Positions 51,230 to 60,640 of a stretch of DNA of 64,000 nt are shown piece by piece; positions within the stretch are counted from its first letter, which is position 1; the number at the start of each line of letters is the position of its first letter. Both the position numbers and the translations under genes were made by a program. Source of the stretch: Bacteroidales bacterium (lineage in GTDB: Bacteria > Bacteroidota > Bacteroidia > Bacteroidales > UBA10428); NCBI GenBank assembly GCA_035299085.1, contig DATGXG010000013.1, positions 1 to 64,000 of the forward strand, in the 5' to 3' direction. The notes under the pieces were generated by a model. The model was not told the DNA's origin. It saw only the letters and a list, made by a program, of their open reading frames with translations, and searched no databases.

Positions 51230-52465
51230 ATGTCTGAAACATTGCAGGGATTTGAACATATTAATCTTAAGGAATTTCAGTATGACCTGCCTGAAAGCAG
51301 GATTGCACTTTTCCCGACTGATGAAAGGGATCATTCCAAACTCCTGGTTTTCAATAAGGATGGTGAAATATGTGAAGATATATTTTTTAATATTGATACT
51401 CATATTCCGCCGGGAACTCATTTATTTTTTAATAATTCAAAAGTAATACCGGCCCGATTGATCTTCACAAAATCTACAGGAGCCTCCATTGAACTATTCT
51501 GTCTGAAACCGGCAGAGCCTTCTGATTATGCCCTGTCGCTTTCTTCACACAGCGGCTGCAGTTGGATTTGCTTGATCGGGAATACGAAAAAGTTTAAAAG
51601 TCCCTCACTTGAATTAAAAATTCAGAACAATAATTTTCAGTTGATACTTAATGCTGAAAAGGTCACGATGCAGGGTAACGTAGCTGAAATACGATTTACA
51701 TGGAATTCCGACAAGGTTAGTTTTGCAGAGATTCTGTATATGGCGGGTGCAATACCCCTGCCACCTTATATTAAAAGGCAACTGCGACCACTGGATAAAG
51801 AGCGTTACCAGACGATTTATTCCAGCCGCGAAGGTTCAGTCGCTGCACCAACCGCCGGTTTGCATTTCACTGACCGGGTGTTTTCCAAGTTAAGAGAAAA
51901 AAGCATTTCATGCCATGAAATTACCCTGCATGTAGGTGCCGGCACATTTCAACCTGTTAAATCAAATACAATCGCGGATCATGAAATGCATCCGGAGCTT
52001 TTTGAAATAACCCTTCCGGTTGTTCAGCAAATTCAGCAAATCAATCATCCTGTGGGTTGTGTTGGAACCACATCGGTAAGAACACTTGAAAGTCTTTACT
52101 GGATCGGCGTTAAGCTGATGAATAATTTGAATTCCGAAAATCTCCCTGACCTTGATCAATGGGAACCTTATGCTCTTCCCCAGGATGTCACAATTAAAGA
52201 AGCCTTCACTGCTTTATATGAATGGTTTCAGATTAAGCACATCGAAAAAACGGTGGTTTCAACCCGTATGATCATTGTACCCGGTTACCGGTTCAGGATG
52301 ACCAACCTGATCGTTACGAATTTTCATCAGCCGGGCAGTACGCTTTTATTATTGGTGGCGGCTTTTTTAGGTAGATCATGGGAAGACATTTACCATTACG
52401 CCCTTGATCACAACTTTCGTTTTCTGAGTTACGGTGATAGTTCGCTCCTGTTCAGCAGGCTGTAG
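51230..52465 (+). CDS. queA: S-adenosylmethionine:tRNA ribosyltransferase-isomerase (QueA)
   Basis: Transfers the ribosyl group of SAM to 7-aminomethyl-7-deazaguanine in tRNA, forming epoxyqueuosine. The 411 residues show the typical N-terminal FQYDLPESRIALFPTDERDHSKLL, HLFFNNSKVIPARL, the conserved YQTIYS...EGSVAAPTAGLHFT block, HVGAGTFQPVKS and the C-terminal NLIVTNFHQPGSTLLLLV. The protein is longer than E. coli QueA (356), with extra residues near 100-130 and 290-320. It is divergent from the Smr gene. Other queuosine genes are not in the window. Confidence 0.92.
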   Translation: MSETLQGFEHINLKEFQYDLPESRIALFPTDERDHSKLLVFNKDGEICEDIFFNIDTHIPPGTHLFFNNSKVIPARLIFTKSTGASIELFCLKPAEPSDYALSLSSHSGCSWICLIGNTKKFKSPSLELKIQNNNFQLILNAEKVTMQGNVAEIRFTWNSDKVSFAEILYMAGAIPLPPYIKRQLRPLDKERYQTIYSSREGSVAAPTAGLHFTDRVFSKLREKSISCHEITLHVGAGTFQPVKSNTIADHEMHPELFEITLPVVQQIQQINHPVGCVGTTSVRTLESLYWIGVKLMNNLNSENLPDLDQWEPYALPQDVTIKEAFTALYEWFQIKHIEKTVVSTRMIIVPGYRFRMTNLIVTNFHQPGSTLLLLVAAFLGRSWEDIYHYALDHNFRFLSYGDSSLLFSRL

Positions 52466-52498
52466 AATAAAGACTTTAATGAAGACAGTAGACTGTAA

Positions 52499-53542
52499 CT
52501 AATAACCTCCAAGGAGTTGGCGGAGATATAAGACGAATCCTTCAATGTCTTCAACAGTGGTATCAAATGAAGTCATCCACCGAACTTCATTTGTATGTTC
52601 ATCCCAAACATAAAAGAAGTACTTTTTCTGCAGTTTTTCAGTGATTTCCGGCGGAATTATTGCAAATACAGCGTTTGCTTCCACCTTCTGGGTGATTTTT
52701 ACCTGTTGAAACGATTTCACCTTTTCAGCAAGTAGCCTGGCCATCCGGTTTGCATGGGATGCATTATCTTTCCAAAGCCCGGTATTAAGATATGTACTGA
52801 ATTGTGCACCAATAAACCTCATTTTTGAAACCAGCTGCATACTCTGTTTCCTGTTATATTTGAAGTCAGCCGCCAGTTCACCATTAAAGAAAATGACCGA
52901 TTCGCCCGACATCATTCCGTTTTTTGTACCTCCGAAAGAAAGGACATCAACTCCGGCTTCGGAAGTGAAACCGGAAAATGGCAAATCAAGAGTCACAGCG
53001 GCATTGGCCAGGCGGGCTCCGTCCATGTGGAGAAACATGCCAAATTCTAATGCCAGCGCTGATAATTCTTTTATTTCCCCAGGTGAATAAACAGTTCCCA
53101 TTTCAGTAGGCTGACTGATCGAAATCACCTTGCACTGAACATGGTGCTCAAACCCGAAACCAATAAGTTTAGGGCGGACAAGGGCTGGTGTTAATTTTCC
53201 ATCCGGAGTGGGAATGGCAATGAGCTTACAGTTTGTGAATTTTTCCGGTGCCCCGCATTCATCAGTGTTGATGTGGGCTGTTTCAGCGCAAATAACCGCA
53301 TTAAACGACCGCGTAAGCGATGTCAGGCTGAGAACGTTTGCTCCGGTTCCTGTTAGCACAAAATATGCTTCAATTTTCTCACCAAAATGTTTTTTCAGGG
53401 CATTTACGGCTTCGGTTGTATAAATATCATCACCGTATGCCACTACATGTCCTTTGTTTGCATTGGCTATGGATTCGAGCAGAAGTGGGTGGATTCCGGC
53501 ATTATTATCACTTGCAAATCCGCGGGATGGTGTATCATTCAT
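52499..53542 (-). CDS. Low-specificity threonine aldolase (PLP-dependent)
   Basis: A 347-residue fold-type I PLP enzyme of the beta-eliminating lyase family. It splits L-threonine or L-allo-threonine into glycine and acetaldehyde. It has YGDDIYTTEAV, the VLTGTGANVLSL segment binding PLP, LHMDGARLANAA, and the PLP lysine in LSFGGTKNGM. The length and motifs match bacterial low-specificity threonine aldolases (LtaE-like). Stereospecificity cannot be told. Convergent with queA; divergent from the secreted protease. Confidence 0.88.
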   Translation of the reverse strand: MNDTPSRGFASDNNAGIHPLLLESIANANKGHVVAYGDDIYTTEAVNALKKHFGEKIEAYFVLTGTGANVLSLTSLTRSFNAVICAETAHINTDECGAPEKFTNCKLIAIPTPDGKLTPALVRPKLIGFGFEHHVQCKVISISQPTEMGTVYSPGEIKELSALALEFGMFLHMDGARLANAAVTLDLPFSGFTSEAGVDVLSFGGTKNGMMSGESVIFFNGELAADFKYNRKQSMQLVSKMRFIGAQFSTYLNTGLWKDNASHANRMARLLAEKVKSFQQVKITQKVEANAVFAIIPPEITEKLQKKYFFYVWDEHTNEVRWMTSFDTTVEDIEGFVLYLRQLLGGY

Positions 53543-53630
53543 TGTGTTCAGAAATATGGACGGAAAAATAGAAAAAATTACGTAAAGCTGTACCAGTAAA
53601 TGTAAACATAAAGATTATTGTGCGGTTTAT

Positions 53631-53638
53631 TACTTTTG
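53631..53638 (+). promoter_or_regulatory. -7 promoter box of the secreted protease gene
   Basis: TACTTTTG fits TAnnTTTG and lies 75 bp before the ATG at 53713. This excludes translation starts upstream of about 53643 in the same frame. Confidence 0.45.
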
Positions 53639-53712
53639 TCGTACATAATTACTTTAATTCCATATTTTTCTATAGTTTAGAAGACTTGTTTAAATACGCA
53701 AACAGCCGCAAA

Positions 53713-56301
53713 ATGAGCAAACCCATTTTTCTTTTATTTATCCTTATTTCTGTTCCATCCCTGTTGCTTGCACAGAAATCCGAAGGAGGAAAACCCTATT
53801 CTTTCAAAATGTCTGTGCTTAAAAGCACAGAAATCCCTTCTGTAAGTCTGAAGGCGCTGGATATGGAAACTCTTACCAGTAATAATGCAGCTCAGACTGA
53901 ACCTGTACCTTACGGTATTTTTACCGACACCCTGCTGGATGTAAAATCAGCTGGTAAAAAAGATATCATTACAGGACATGGAACAATCTGGAGGTTAGAA
54001 ATCAGCAGTCCCAATGCCAGGTCACTTCAGGTTTACTTTTCGAAATATGTGATTCCTGAAGGAGCTTCACTTTTTATTTACAATAACCGGAATCAAAATA
54101 TAAAGGGTGCGTTCACCAAAAAGAACATGCAACCCGGTTCGGTTTTGATGTTGGCTGATTTTGAAGGCAATAATGTCACAATTGAATATTTCGAACCTCA
54201 ACAGACAGAATTTGAAGGAAAATTGGTGATAGGGTCAATTGGACAGGCCTTTGGGGATGTGCTCCAATCAGAGAGCGGAACTTCAGGATTCATTAACATT
54301 AATTGCCCGATTGGAAAGAATGTCCAGCTCGATAAACATTCGGTGGCCAAGATGTCTTTCCGTTCAGGGCAGTACCAGGTAACCTGCTCAGGAGGTCTGA
54401 TTAACAATACACGCAACGATGGAATGCCTTATTTTATTACTGCCAATCATTGCATGACTACCCAGGACGAAGCATCCACACTAGTTACTTATTATAATTA
54501 CGAGATAGCGGGTTGCAACGGTACACAGCTAAATTCTCCAAGCCTTTCAGGTGCATCCTTATTATATACCTATCAGCCATCCGATTTTACCCTTGTCAGG
54601 CTTAACGAAATTCCTACAGCCGAGTATCAGCCTTATTATGCCGGGTGGGATGCCAGGGATAATCCAACGGACAGCGTAACAGCAATTCATGTTCCATATG
54701 GAAACACTAAAAAAATATCACTCGATTATGACAGCATTATTTCGAATGATATTTCTGTTACATGGGATGACGACAGCCGTTCACCCCGGCTGAGCCACTG
54801 GGTTATTGGATTCGATGAAGGAAGCACGAGCCAGGGATCATCAGGATCTCCGCTATTTAATAAGAAACATCAGATCATTGGCCAGTTACACGGCGGTGAT
54901 GATATTCAGGCGTACTATGGTAAATTCAGTTACAGTTATTCGCATAAAGCAACGGGGTTTCTTGCCGTTTCACATTACCTCGATCCTGACAGCAGCGGTA
55001 TCCTGGCAATTAACGGGTATTACCCGTCAGAAAATATCCCGGATGCCTTTTTTACATCGGAATTTGAACAGGTTTGTCATAACACTCCCATACAACTTGA
55101 TGATCATTCTGTATTTGAACCATATGATCGGCAATGGAAAATTACACCGGCTACCTTTAATTTTGTGGAGAGTACTTCAGAATCTTCAGAACATCCGATA
55201 ATAGAATTTCTGCAGGATACCGTGTACAATGTAACACTTAATCTTAGTCGCAATGACTCGGTTCTTTCAGAGGAATCCCTTGACATAACTTCAGGCGATT
55301 CAATAAATGTTACTGTTAAGGCCAGTCAATCAGGGAATATCTGCGATTGTGACTTCAACAGTATTCAATTATCGGCTGAAGGCGCTGATGCTTATACATG
55401 GACTGTTGAAAATAACAGTCTGGACAAGGTGGAATTCACGAATTCAAACGGTAAATCCACCGTTTTAAAAAGGAAACCCGAATTTAAGGCAAGTTCAGAT
55501 TATATTGTTGAGTTCCGAGTAACCGGTCAACAGGCTTCATGCCTTAATTCACAGGTTCTCAGTTATAAACTGATCAAACCCGATAATGATGATATAGAGA
55601 ACGCTGCTTTGCTCATTTACGGCAAAAGTGAAAGTTTTGATAACATATGCGCCTCGGTGCAGTCTAATGAACCCATACCACCTCATACGGATTGCGTATC
55701 GCAGAAGTCATGGTGTGATGAATACGGCAACGGTGAAAATATTGTTGAGAACAGTGTGTGGTTTAAATTTATCGCCGGAACCACAGGAAGAGTGACAATT
55801 TCATCATCAGGTTTTGATAATGAGCTGGCACTTTATGCAGCAGATTCAGCAGCAGCTATATTGAACGGAAATTATACCCTCATTGGGGCAAGTGATGACA
55901 GGAGCGATTCGGATTATAGACCAATGCTCACTTCAGCAACAGTTGTTCCCGGTAAGACATACTGGGTTCAGGTTGACGGAAGTGGTGGCGGACTTGAAGA
56001 TCTTTTTACTGTAACACTGACATCAGTCTTACCCACAGCAAGTGAACAGGTATCTTCAGAAGTGACAATAGTATATCCACAACCGGCATCGGATATGGTT
56101 TACATACAAAACAGCCGCTGGACTGAACACGAAGCCAGGGTTGTTGTTTATAACACTTCCGGAGCCTGTATTCAGGATGAACATAAGAGTGTGAATACAA
56201 ATGGTATTACATTGAATACCTCAGCATGGCAACCCGGAATTTATATTGCCGCAATAACTGTGGGAGGTGAACAGTTTATTACAAGGATAGCTAAAAAGTA
56301 A
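53713..56301 (+). CDS. Secreted trypsin-like serine protease with T9SS sorting domain
   Basis: An 862-residue secreted endopeptidase resembling lysyl endopeptidase (achromopeptidase). It has a signal peptide (MSKPIFLLFILISVPSLLLA) and a chymotrypsin-type catalytic domain with ITANHC (His), DFTLVRL (Asp) and QGSSGSPLFN (Ser). After it come beta-rich PKD/CUB-like modules, including a jelly-roll segment with ELALYAADS and DDRSDSDYRP. The C-terminal 80 residues form a type IX secretion sorting domain (VYPQPASDMVYIQ, WQPGIYIAAITVGGEQ, ending RIAKK). It is therefore exported by T9SS. The ATG at 53713 is chosen because it begins the signal peptide; upstream codons precede the promoter. Confidence 0.88.
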   Translation: MSKPIFLLFILISVPSLLLAQKSEGGKPYSFKMSVLKSTEIPSVSLKALDMETLTSNNAAQTEPVPYGIFTDTLLDVKSAGKKDIITGHGTIWRLEISSPNARSLQVYFSKYVIPEGASLFIYNNRNQNIKGAFTKKNMQPGSVLMLADFEGNNVTIEYFEPQQTEFEGKLVIGSIGQAFGDVLQSESGTSGFININCPIGKNVQLDKHSVAKMSFRSGQYQVTCSGGLINNTRNDGMPYFITANHCMTTQDEASTLVTYYNYEIAGCNGTQLNSPSLSGASLLYTYQPSDFTLVRLNEIPTAEYQPYYAGWDARDNPTDSVTAIHVPYGNTKKISLDYDSIISNDISVTWDDDSRSPRLSHWVIGFDEGSTSQGSSGSPLFNKKHQIIGQLHGGDDIQAYYGKFSYSYSHKATGFLAVSHYLDPDSSGILAINGYYPSENIPDAFFTSEFEQVCHNTPIQLDDHSVFEPYDRQWKITPATFNFVESTSESSEHPIIEFLQDTVYNVTLNLSRNDSVLSEESLDITSGDSINVTVKASQSGNICDCDFNSIQLSAEGADAYTWTVENNSLDKVEFTNSNGKSTVLKRKPEFKASSDYIVEFRVTGQQASCLNSQVLSYKLIKPDNDDIENAALLIYGKSESFDNICASVQSNEPIPPHTDCVSQKSWCDEYGNGENIVENSVWFKFIAGTTGRVTISSSGFDNELALYAADSAAAILNGNYTLIGASDDRSDSDYRPMLTSATVVPGKTYWVQVDGSGGGLEDLFTVTLTSVLPTASEQVSSEVTIVYPQPASDMVYIQNSRWTEHEARVVVYNTSGACIQDEHKSVNTNGITLNTSAWQPGIYIAAITVGGEQFITRIAKK

Positions 56302-56309
56302 CCTAAAGG

Positions 56310-57344
56310 ATGTCGGAAAAGGAGAATTTATTCGGGAAAACAATCGGGGAAATCAAAGAGATCACAGAAGCAGGCAATCTTCCCGGATATGCTGTAAAAC
56401 AAATAACAGACTGGTTATATAAAAAAGGTGTTTCTTCTATCGAAGAAATGACCAATCTTCCCAAGGTTGTTCGTGAACACCTGGGTTCAAAGTATTATAT
56501 CGGACTTAAGCCACCTGCAAAACACCAGTTGTCATCTGACGGTACAAAAAAATACCTGTTTGAAGTAAAGTCAAGAAAATTTGTTGAAGCTGTATTTATA
56601 CCGGAACCGGACCGGGCGACACTTTGTCTTTCATCGCAGATTGGCTGCAAAATGGGTTGTGCCTTTTGCATGACTGCAAGACAGGGATTCCAGGGGAACC
56701 TGACTCCGGGTGATATCCTTAACCAGGTTATGGCATTGCCCGAAAGAGAACAGTTATCGAATTACGTTTTTATGGGTATGGGCGAACCCCTTGCCAATAC
56801 TGAAAACCTGCTGAAAAGCCTTGAAATTATGACATCATCCTATGGCCTGGGATTGAGTCCTTCACGAATAACCGTTTCAACAATTGGTATTATACCCGGT
56901 CTTGAACAGGTTATTGATAACAGCAAATGTCATATTGCAATTAGTCTTCATTCTCCTTTTGACGAAGAAAGACAGCAACTGATGCCGGTTCAGAAGATAT
57001 TTCCTGTAACCAGGGTAATTGATACCCTGAAAAGAAAGACTTTTGACCGGCAAAGGCGAATTTCTTTCGAATACATTATGTTTAAAGGTATAAATGACAC
57101 GGCACGCCATATAAATGGTTTGACCCGGTTATTGAACGGTCTCAGGTGCAGGATCAACCTGATCCGGTATCATTCCATTCCCGATGCCCCGTTTGAAGCT
57201 TCGGATGAAAATACAATACAATGGTTTAAAGAGAGGCTTAATGAAAAGGGTATCCTTACAACAATACGGGCATCAAGGGGAAAAGACATTTTTGCTGCAT
57301 GCGGCATGTTGTCCACCAGTCACCAGGCGGCTGAAAATCTATAA
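56310..57344 (+). CDS. rlmN: 23S rRNA (adenine-2503-C2) methyltransferase RlmN
   Basis: A radical SAM methyltransferase that methylates A2503 of 23S rRNA and A37 of some tRNAs. The 344-residue protein has the radical SAM motif in SSQIGCKMGCAFCMTARQGF, VFMGMGEPLAN, and a conserved C-terminal cysteine in FAACGML that takes part in the methylation. Motifs match RlmN rather than Cfr-type resistance enzymes. It follows the protease gene by 8 bp, which may be chance. Its 3' end overlaps the convergent SPOR gene by 6 bp. Confidence 0.94.
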   Translation: MSEKENLFGKTIGEIKEITEAGNLPGYAVKQITDWLYKKGVSSIEEMTNLPKVVREHLGSKYYIGLKPPAKHQLSSDGTKKYLFEVKSRKFVEAVFIPEPDRATLCLSSQIGCKMGCAFCMTARQGFQGNLTPGDILNQVMALPEREQLSNYVFMGMGEPLANTENLLKSLEIMTSSYGLGLSPSRITVSTIGIIPGLEQVIDNSKCHIAISLHSPFDEERQQLMPVQKIFPVTRVIDTLKRKTFDRQRRISFEYIMFKGINDTARHINGLTRLLNGLRCRINLIRYHSIPDAPFEASDENTIQWFKERLNEKGILTTIRASRGKDIFAACGMLSTSHQAAENL

Positions 57345-58334
57345 TACTCCTGCTTCCTTCTTTTTCTTAACCAGTTCGGCAGCTTCTTTAACAGGAATTT
57401 TTTTACCTTCACAATAAGCTACAACGAATGCTTTTTTGATATTCATTTCGATCCGGGTGGCTTCAGCTTCTTCAAATGTATTATAGATACCTACAGAGTA
57501 CTTATACCAATTTTCCTCATAGATCAGATCAATAGGAAGAGATCCCTTGTAAAAAAGGTTGAGGTATTCCTGGCTCAAGGGCTGTGTGTGGGCTGCAATC
57601 TGTACTTTAAAGAAAACCTTTTTCAGCAAAGAAGAGTCAACAGGAGCTGTTTTATCGACAGTTGCAAATATATCCTTGGCCGGTTCGTGAATGATGGGAT
57701 TCTTCATGAGTTTTACAATCTCTTCCAATGATTTGTCATCATCCCAACCATAATTATATTCAACCGGGTAATCCATGCAAATCTGAAGCGATCTTCCCTG
57801 ATCACGCACTGCGAGCATTTCACCTTCAAGCGCGTCTTCCATGATTTCCCGCGAATATTCATAAAGATCACTCTCCTGAACCTGTGTACGCCTGATAAGA
57901 GAACGGTTGTAATTTTTAAGCGCACTGCCTGCATAGTACCTGGCCTTGTCCATGCCGGATGCCCTGTGATTGTTGCGGCTCATTTTCTGCCAGAAAGCAT
58001 CGTTCTTATACTTAAATACGGTAAATACAATCTCACAGGCTTCCTTTGAGGTTTCTGAGCTTTCATACAATTTTTTGAGTGAAGCTTTATAGGCATCGGA
58101 AAAACGGTCATTCTTTTCCTTCTCAGTAAGCTTATCATACATATCATTGGCCTGCTGTAACATAAGCTGCGCATCATTAACCAATTTTGCCGCTCTCTCC
58201 AGCTTTTTTATTTCGATACCGTCAAACTTAATATTAAGCTCCTTAGTGAACATGACTGAAGGACTCTGAGCTATGCCTGAAACCAGGAACATCAGGAATA
58301 GACCCATGAAACAAAAATATCTGACAATGAACAT
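57339..58334 (-). CDS. Exported helical protein with C-terminal SPOR-like domain
   Basis: A 331-residue protein with a signal peptide (cleavage after GIAQ, about residue 23). The central 200 residues are strongly helical, charged and rich in Lys/Glu (KLERAAKLVNDAQLMLQQAN, AYKASLKKLYESSETSK), probably coiled-coil or TPR-like. The last 95 residues (FFKVQIAAHTQPLSQEYLN, WYKYSVGIYNTFEEAEATR) look like a SPOR domain, which binds denuded peptidoglycan. The family is not otherwise known to me. It overlaps the 3' end of rlmN by 6 bp. Confidence 0.72.
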   Translation of the reverse strand: MFIVRYFCFMGLFLMFLVSGIAQSPSVMFTKELNIKFDGIEIKKLERAAKLVNDAQLMLQQANDMYDKLTEKEKNDRFSDAYKASLKKLYESSETSKEACEIVFTVFKYKNDAFWQKMSRNNHRASGMDKARYYAGSALKNYNRSLIRRTQVQESDLYEYSREIMEDALEGEMLAVRDQGRSLQICMDYPVEYNYGWDDDKSLEEIVKLMKNPIIHEPAKDIFATVDKTAPVDSSLLKKVFFKVQIAAHTQPLSQEYLNLFYKGSLPIDLIYEENWYKYSVGIYNTFEEAEATRIEMNIKKAFVVAYCEGKKIPVKEAAELVKKKKEAGVL

Positions 58335-58443
58335 ACTTTCTGATTATCGATTTAAATTGTTAAACTTGTCGGGTTCGATGTTGTATACGTGGTACCGACT
58401 GAAAAGTTAAAATGATTACTTTTACTATCACACACATTTCAAT

Positions 58444-59133
58444 ATGAAATATTCCATTTTAATTTCGTTTTTATTACTGAATTTCGCGGTTGTAAACGCA
58501 CAGAAAATTTATTCTCTTTCAGGTGGCGAGATGATGTTTCAGTTTTCGGAGATTCAAACTGAACATGACAATATCAACAGCCGGTTACGTTTTACAACGG
58601 CATTCCATTTTGGAGAGTATCTGCATCTGGATATCACCAACAATTTCGGGTTATTTTCTGGTATTGGATTGCGAAATGTAGGTTTCATCACGGATGAAAA
58701 TGATGTGAAAACGAAATACAGGTCCTACAACCTGGGAGTTCCACTAGCACTTAAAGCAGGATCTTTCAGGAAAGATGTGTATTTTTTCGGAGGTGCTGAA
58801 TACGAATGGATGATCAATTTCAAGCAAAAAACTTTCCGGGATGGCGGAAAGTATAAGTTTTCAAGCTGGTTCAGCCGGCGTACCCCTTCCTTCGTCCCTT
58901 CGGTATTTGCAGGAATTCAGTTTCCCGGCGGCATTCAGCTTAAAGCAAAATATTACCTTAATGATTTTCTGAATCATGAATATAAAGGAAAGGACATATA
59001 CAATGACTATACCCGTTTCAAAAAGACCCAGGTATGGTATATATCCATATCTTACCTTATTAAAAATAAAAAAGAATCCGGAAAGAACAGGGATTCCGGA
59101 CCTGTAGAAATTGCATGTGCAGAAAACCTGTGA
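58444..59133 (+). CDS. Outer-membrane beta-barrel protein
   Basis: A 229-residue protein with a signal peptide (MKYSILISFLLLNFAVVNAQ). Alternating hydrophobic/polar strands throughout (FGLFSGIGLRNVGFIT, YRSYNLGVPLALKAG, VYFFGGAEYEWMINF, GGIQLKAKYYLNDFL, TQVWYISISYLIKNK) are typical of a small 8-stranded outer-membrane barrel of the porin/OmpX-like group in Bacteroidota. Strands end in aromatic residues. The last residues after the barrel are a short charged tail. Substrate or function unknown. Divergent from the SPOR gene across 109 bp. Confidence 0.75.
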   Translation: MKYSILISFLLLNFAVVNAQKIYSLSGGEMMFQFSEIQTEHDNINSRLRFTTAFHFGEYLHLDITNNFGLFSGIGLRNVGFITDENDVKTKYRSYNLGVPLALKAGSFRKDVYFFGGAEYEWMINFKQKTFRDGGKYKFSSWFSRRTPSFVPSVFAGIQFPGGIQLKAKYYLNDFLNHEYKGKDIYNDYTRFKKTQVWYISISYLIKNKKESGKNRDSGPVEIACAENL

Positions 59134-59136
59134 ACG

Positions 59137-59523
59137 TTAGTCCTCCTGCTCAAGCAGCCATTTGATTGCCTCGTCGTTCTTAGCGAAAGCCTTACCTTTG
59201 CCTCCGCGGTTATATACAACCGTTTCAGTGAATTTATTCATTTCGAGCTGTTGAATTTGTTCATCCACAAAAGCAACCGAAATGTTTTTTGGAGCAAGTT
59301 CAATTAGTTTTTCACCAAGAATATACATATCAATAGCTGAGATATCATTTTTAAAATTCTCATTGATAAGTATTCTCTTGTACTTTTTTGCTTCACATTC
59401 GTCGAAAATATCCTGCCAGAACATCAGTGAAACTTCAAGTGAGTCTTTTTCACCTGAAACTAATGCAAACAGGTATTTTTCGTGATAGTCATAATGAATG
59501 TTGTAAGGTTTTTCCTGCACCAT
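59137..59523 (-). CDS. STAS/SpoIIAA-like small protein
   Basis: A 128-residue soluble protein. Alternation of strands and helices (YLFALVSGEKDS, ECEAKKYKRILINEN, MYILGEKLIELAPKNISVAFV, EAIKWLLEQED) fits the SpoIIAA-like/STAS fold found as the single domain of many bacterial proteins of unknown function. No clear phosphoserine motif of anti-anti-sigma factors can be picked out. It is convergent with the barrel gene (3-bp gap) and divergent from a two-component system. A partner-switching role with the SpoIIE phosphatase at 7.5-8.3 kb is only speculation. Confidence 0.65.
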   Translation of the reverse strand: MVQEKPYNIHYDYHEKYLFALVSGEKDSLEVSLMFWQDIFDECEAKKYKRILINENFKNDISAIDMYILGEKLIELAPKNISVAFVDEQIQQLEMNKFTETVVYNRGGKGKAFAKNDEAIKWLLEQED

Positions 59524-59637
59524 GATAGGTTTAATTATGTGGGATTAATCAAAATTATAAATAAATATTGAAATACTGCCGTGTTATTTGATGTTCCTTT
59601 GTACCAATGTATCTCATTTTCAGCTCGCATTTTTAAT

Positions 59638-59645
59638 TACATTTG
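59638..59645 (+). promoter_or_regulatory. -7 promoter box of the histidine kinase operon
   Basis: TACATTTG matches TAnnTTTG, 24 bp before the kinase ATG. The surrounding TTACATTTGTAT differs by one base from the XRE operator form TTACANNTGTAA. Confidence 0.5.
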
Positions 59646-59668
59646 TATGCTGACTAAGATTCAGACTT

Positions 59669-60640
59669 ATGAAGGTGGCGGTCATAATTTCTATTGTCTT
59701 TCAATTACTTGCTGCAATTTATGCGTTAAGCCTGACTCGTTATACGAAGTTTAACATCAGTTGGGTTCTTATTTCAGTTGCCTTTCTGCTGATTGCTGTG
59801 AGAGGAATTCTGGATCTTGTTCCTTTTTATTATAAGGATCTTCAGACGGAACTGTATCTTATCGATCGCCTGCTTGAAATTGCCATTGCCGTATTATTGC
59901 TCCTTGGTGTGATCTTTATAAGGAGGTTGTTCAAGTTTTTAAAAAGAATTGACGAATTCAGGCGTGATTCGGAAAACAAGGTCCTCCAGGCGATTATGCA
60001 GACTGAGGAAAAAGAAAGAAGGCAGTTGGCGAAGGACTTACACGACGGCATAGGGCCTTTGCTGTCGAATATTAAAATGTCCGTGTCGGCGCTTGATAAA
60101 TCGCAAATGACACCTTTCAACCAGACGGTTGTTGATAATATCAGTAACCTGATCAACGAGTCAATTACTTCCTTAAAGCTTACGTCGAACAGCCTGAGCC
60201 CGCATATCCTTGACAGTTTCGGGTTAGCCAGCGCTGTAAATGCATTTGCTGAAAATTTCAAACACCTGGGAAAAATTGATATCAGCTTCAGTAATAACAT
60301 TGAGGACTTCCGGTTTGAAACTCCTGTAGAGACGAATTTATACAGGATCATTTGCGAACTTATTCACAATACAATTAAACACGCCAGTGCCTGTAATGTA
60401 TCTTTATTGATCCATTACCATGAAAGCAAACTCATCGTGCAGTATTTTGATGACGGTGTCGGATTTGACCCGGATGATTCCGGTAATGGTAATATTAATG
60501 GAATGGGAATTTCAAACATGCATTCACGGCTCAAAGCGCTGAACGGTGAAATTGAGATCCGCAGGATCCTTCCCAGGGGCATGATGACCAGTATAACCCT
60601 GAAAACAAAACCTAAAAATCCTCCGCATGCAAAAGCTTAA
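59669..60640 (+). CDS. NarX/DesK-type sensor histidine kinase
   Basis: A 323-residue membrane kinase of the HisKA_3 class. Three N-terminal helices (about 1-90; for example VAVIISIVFQLLAAIYALSL and IAIAVLLLLGVIFIRRLF) embed it in the membrane with no large extracellular domain. A coiled coil leads to the dimerisation/phospho-acceptor helix ERRQLAKDLHDGIGPLL (His in LHDGIG). The HATPase domain has LIHNTIKHASA (N-box) and DDGVGFD / GNGNINGMGISNM (G boxes). It forms a two-component system with the response regulator that overlaps by 14 nt. The signal is unknown; the short membrane sensor suggests a membrane or lipid cue. Confidence 0.9.
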   Translation: MKVAVIISIVFQLLAAIYALSLTRYTKFNISWVLISVAFLLIAVRGILDLVPFYYKDLQTELYLIDRLLEIAIAVLLLLGVIFIRRLFKFLKRIDEFRRDSENKVLQAIMQTEEKERRQLAKDLHDGIGPLLSNIKMSVSALDKSQMTPFNQTVVDNISNLINESITSLKLTSNSLSPHILDSFGLASAVNAFAENFKHLGKIDISFSNNIEDFRFETPVETNLYRIICELIHNTIKHASACNVSLLIHYHESKLIVQYFDDGVGFDPDDSGNGNINGMGISNMHSRLKALNGEIEIRRILPRGMMTSITLKTKPKNPPHAKA

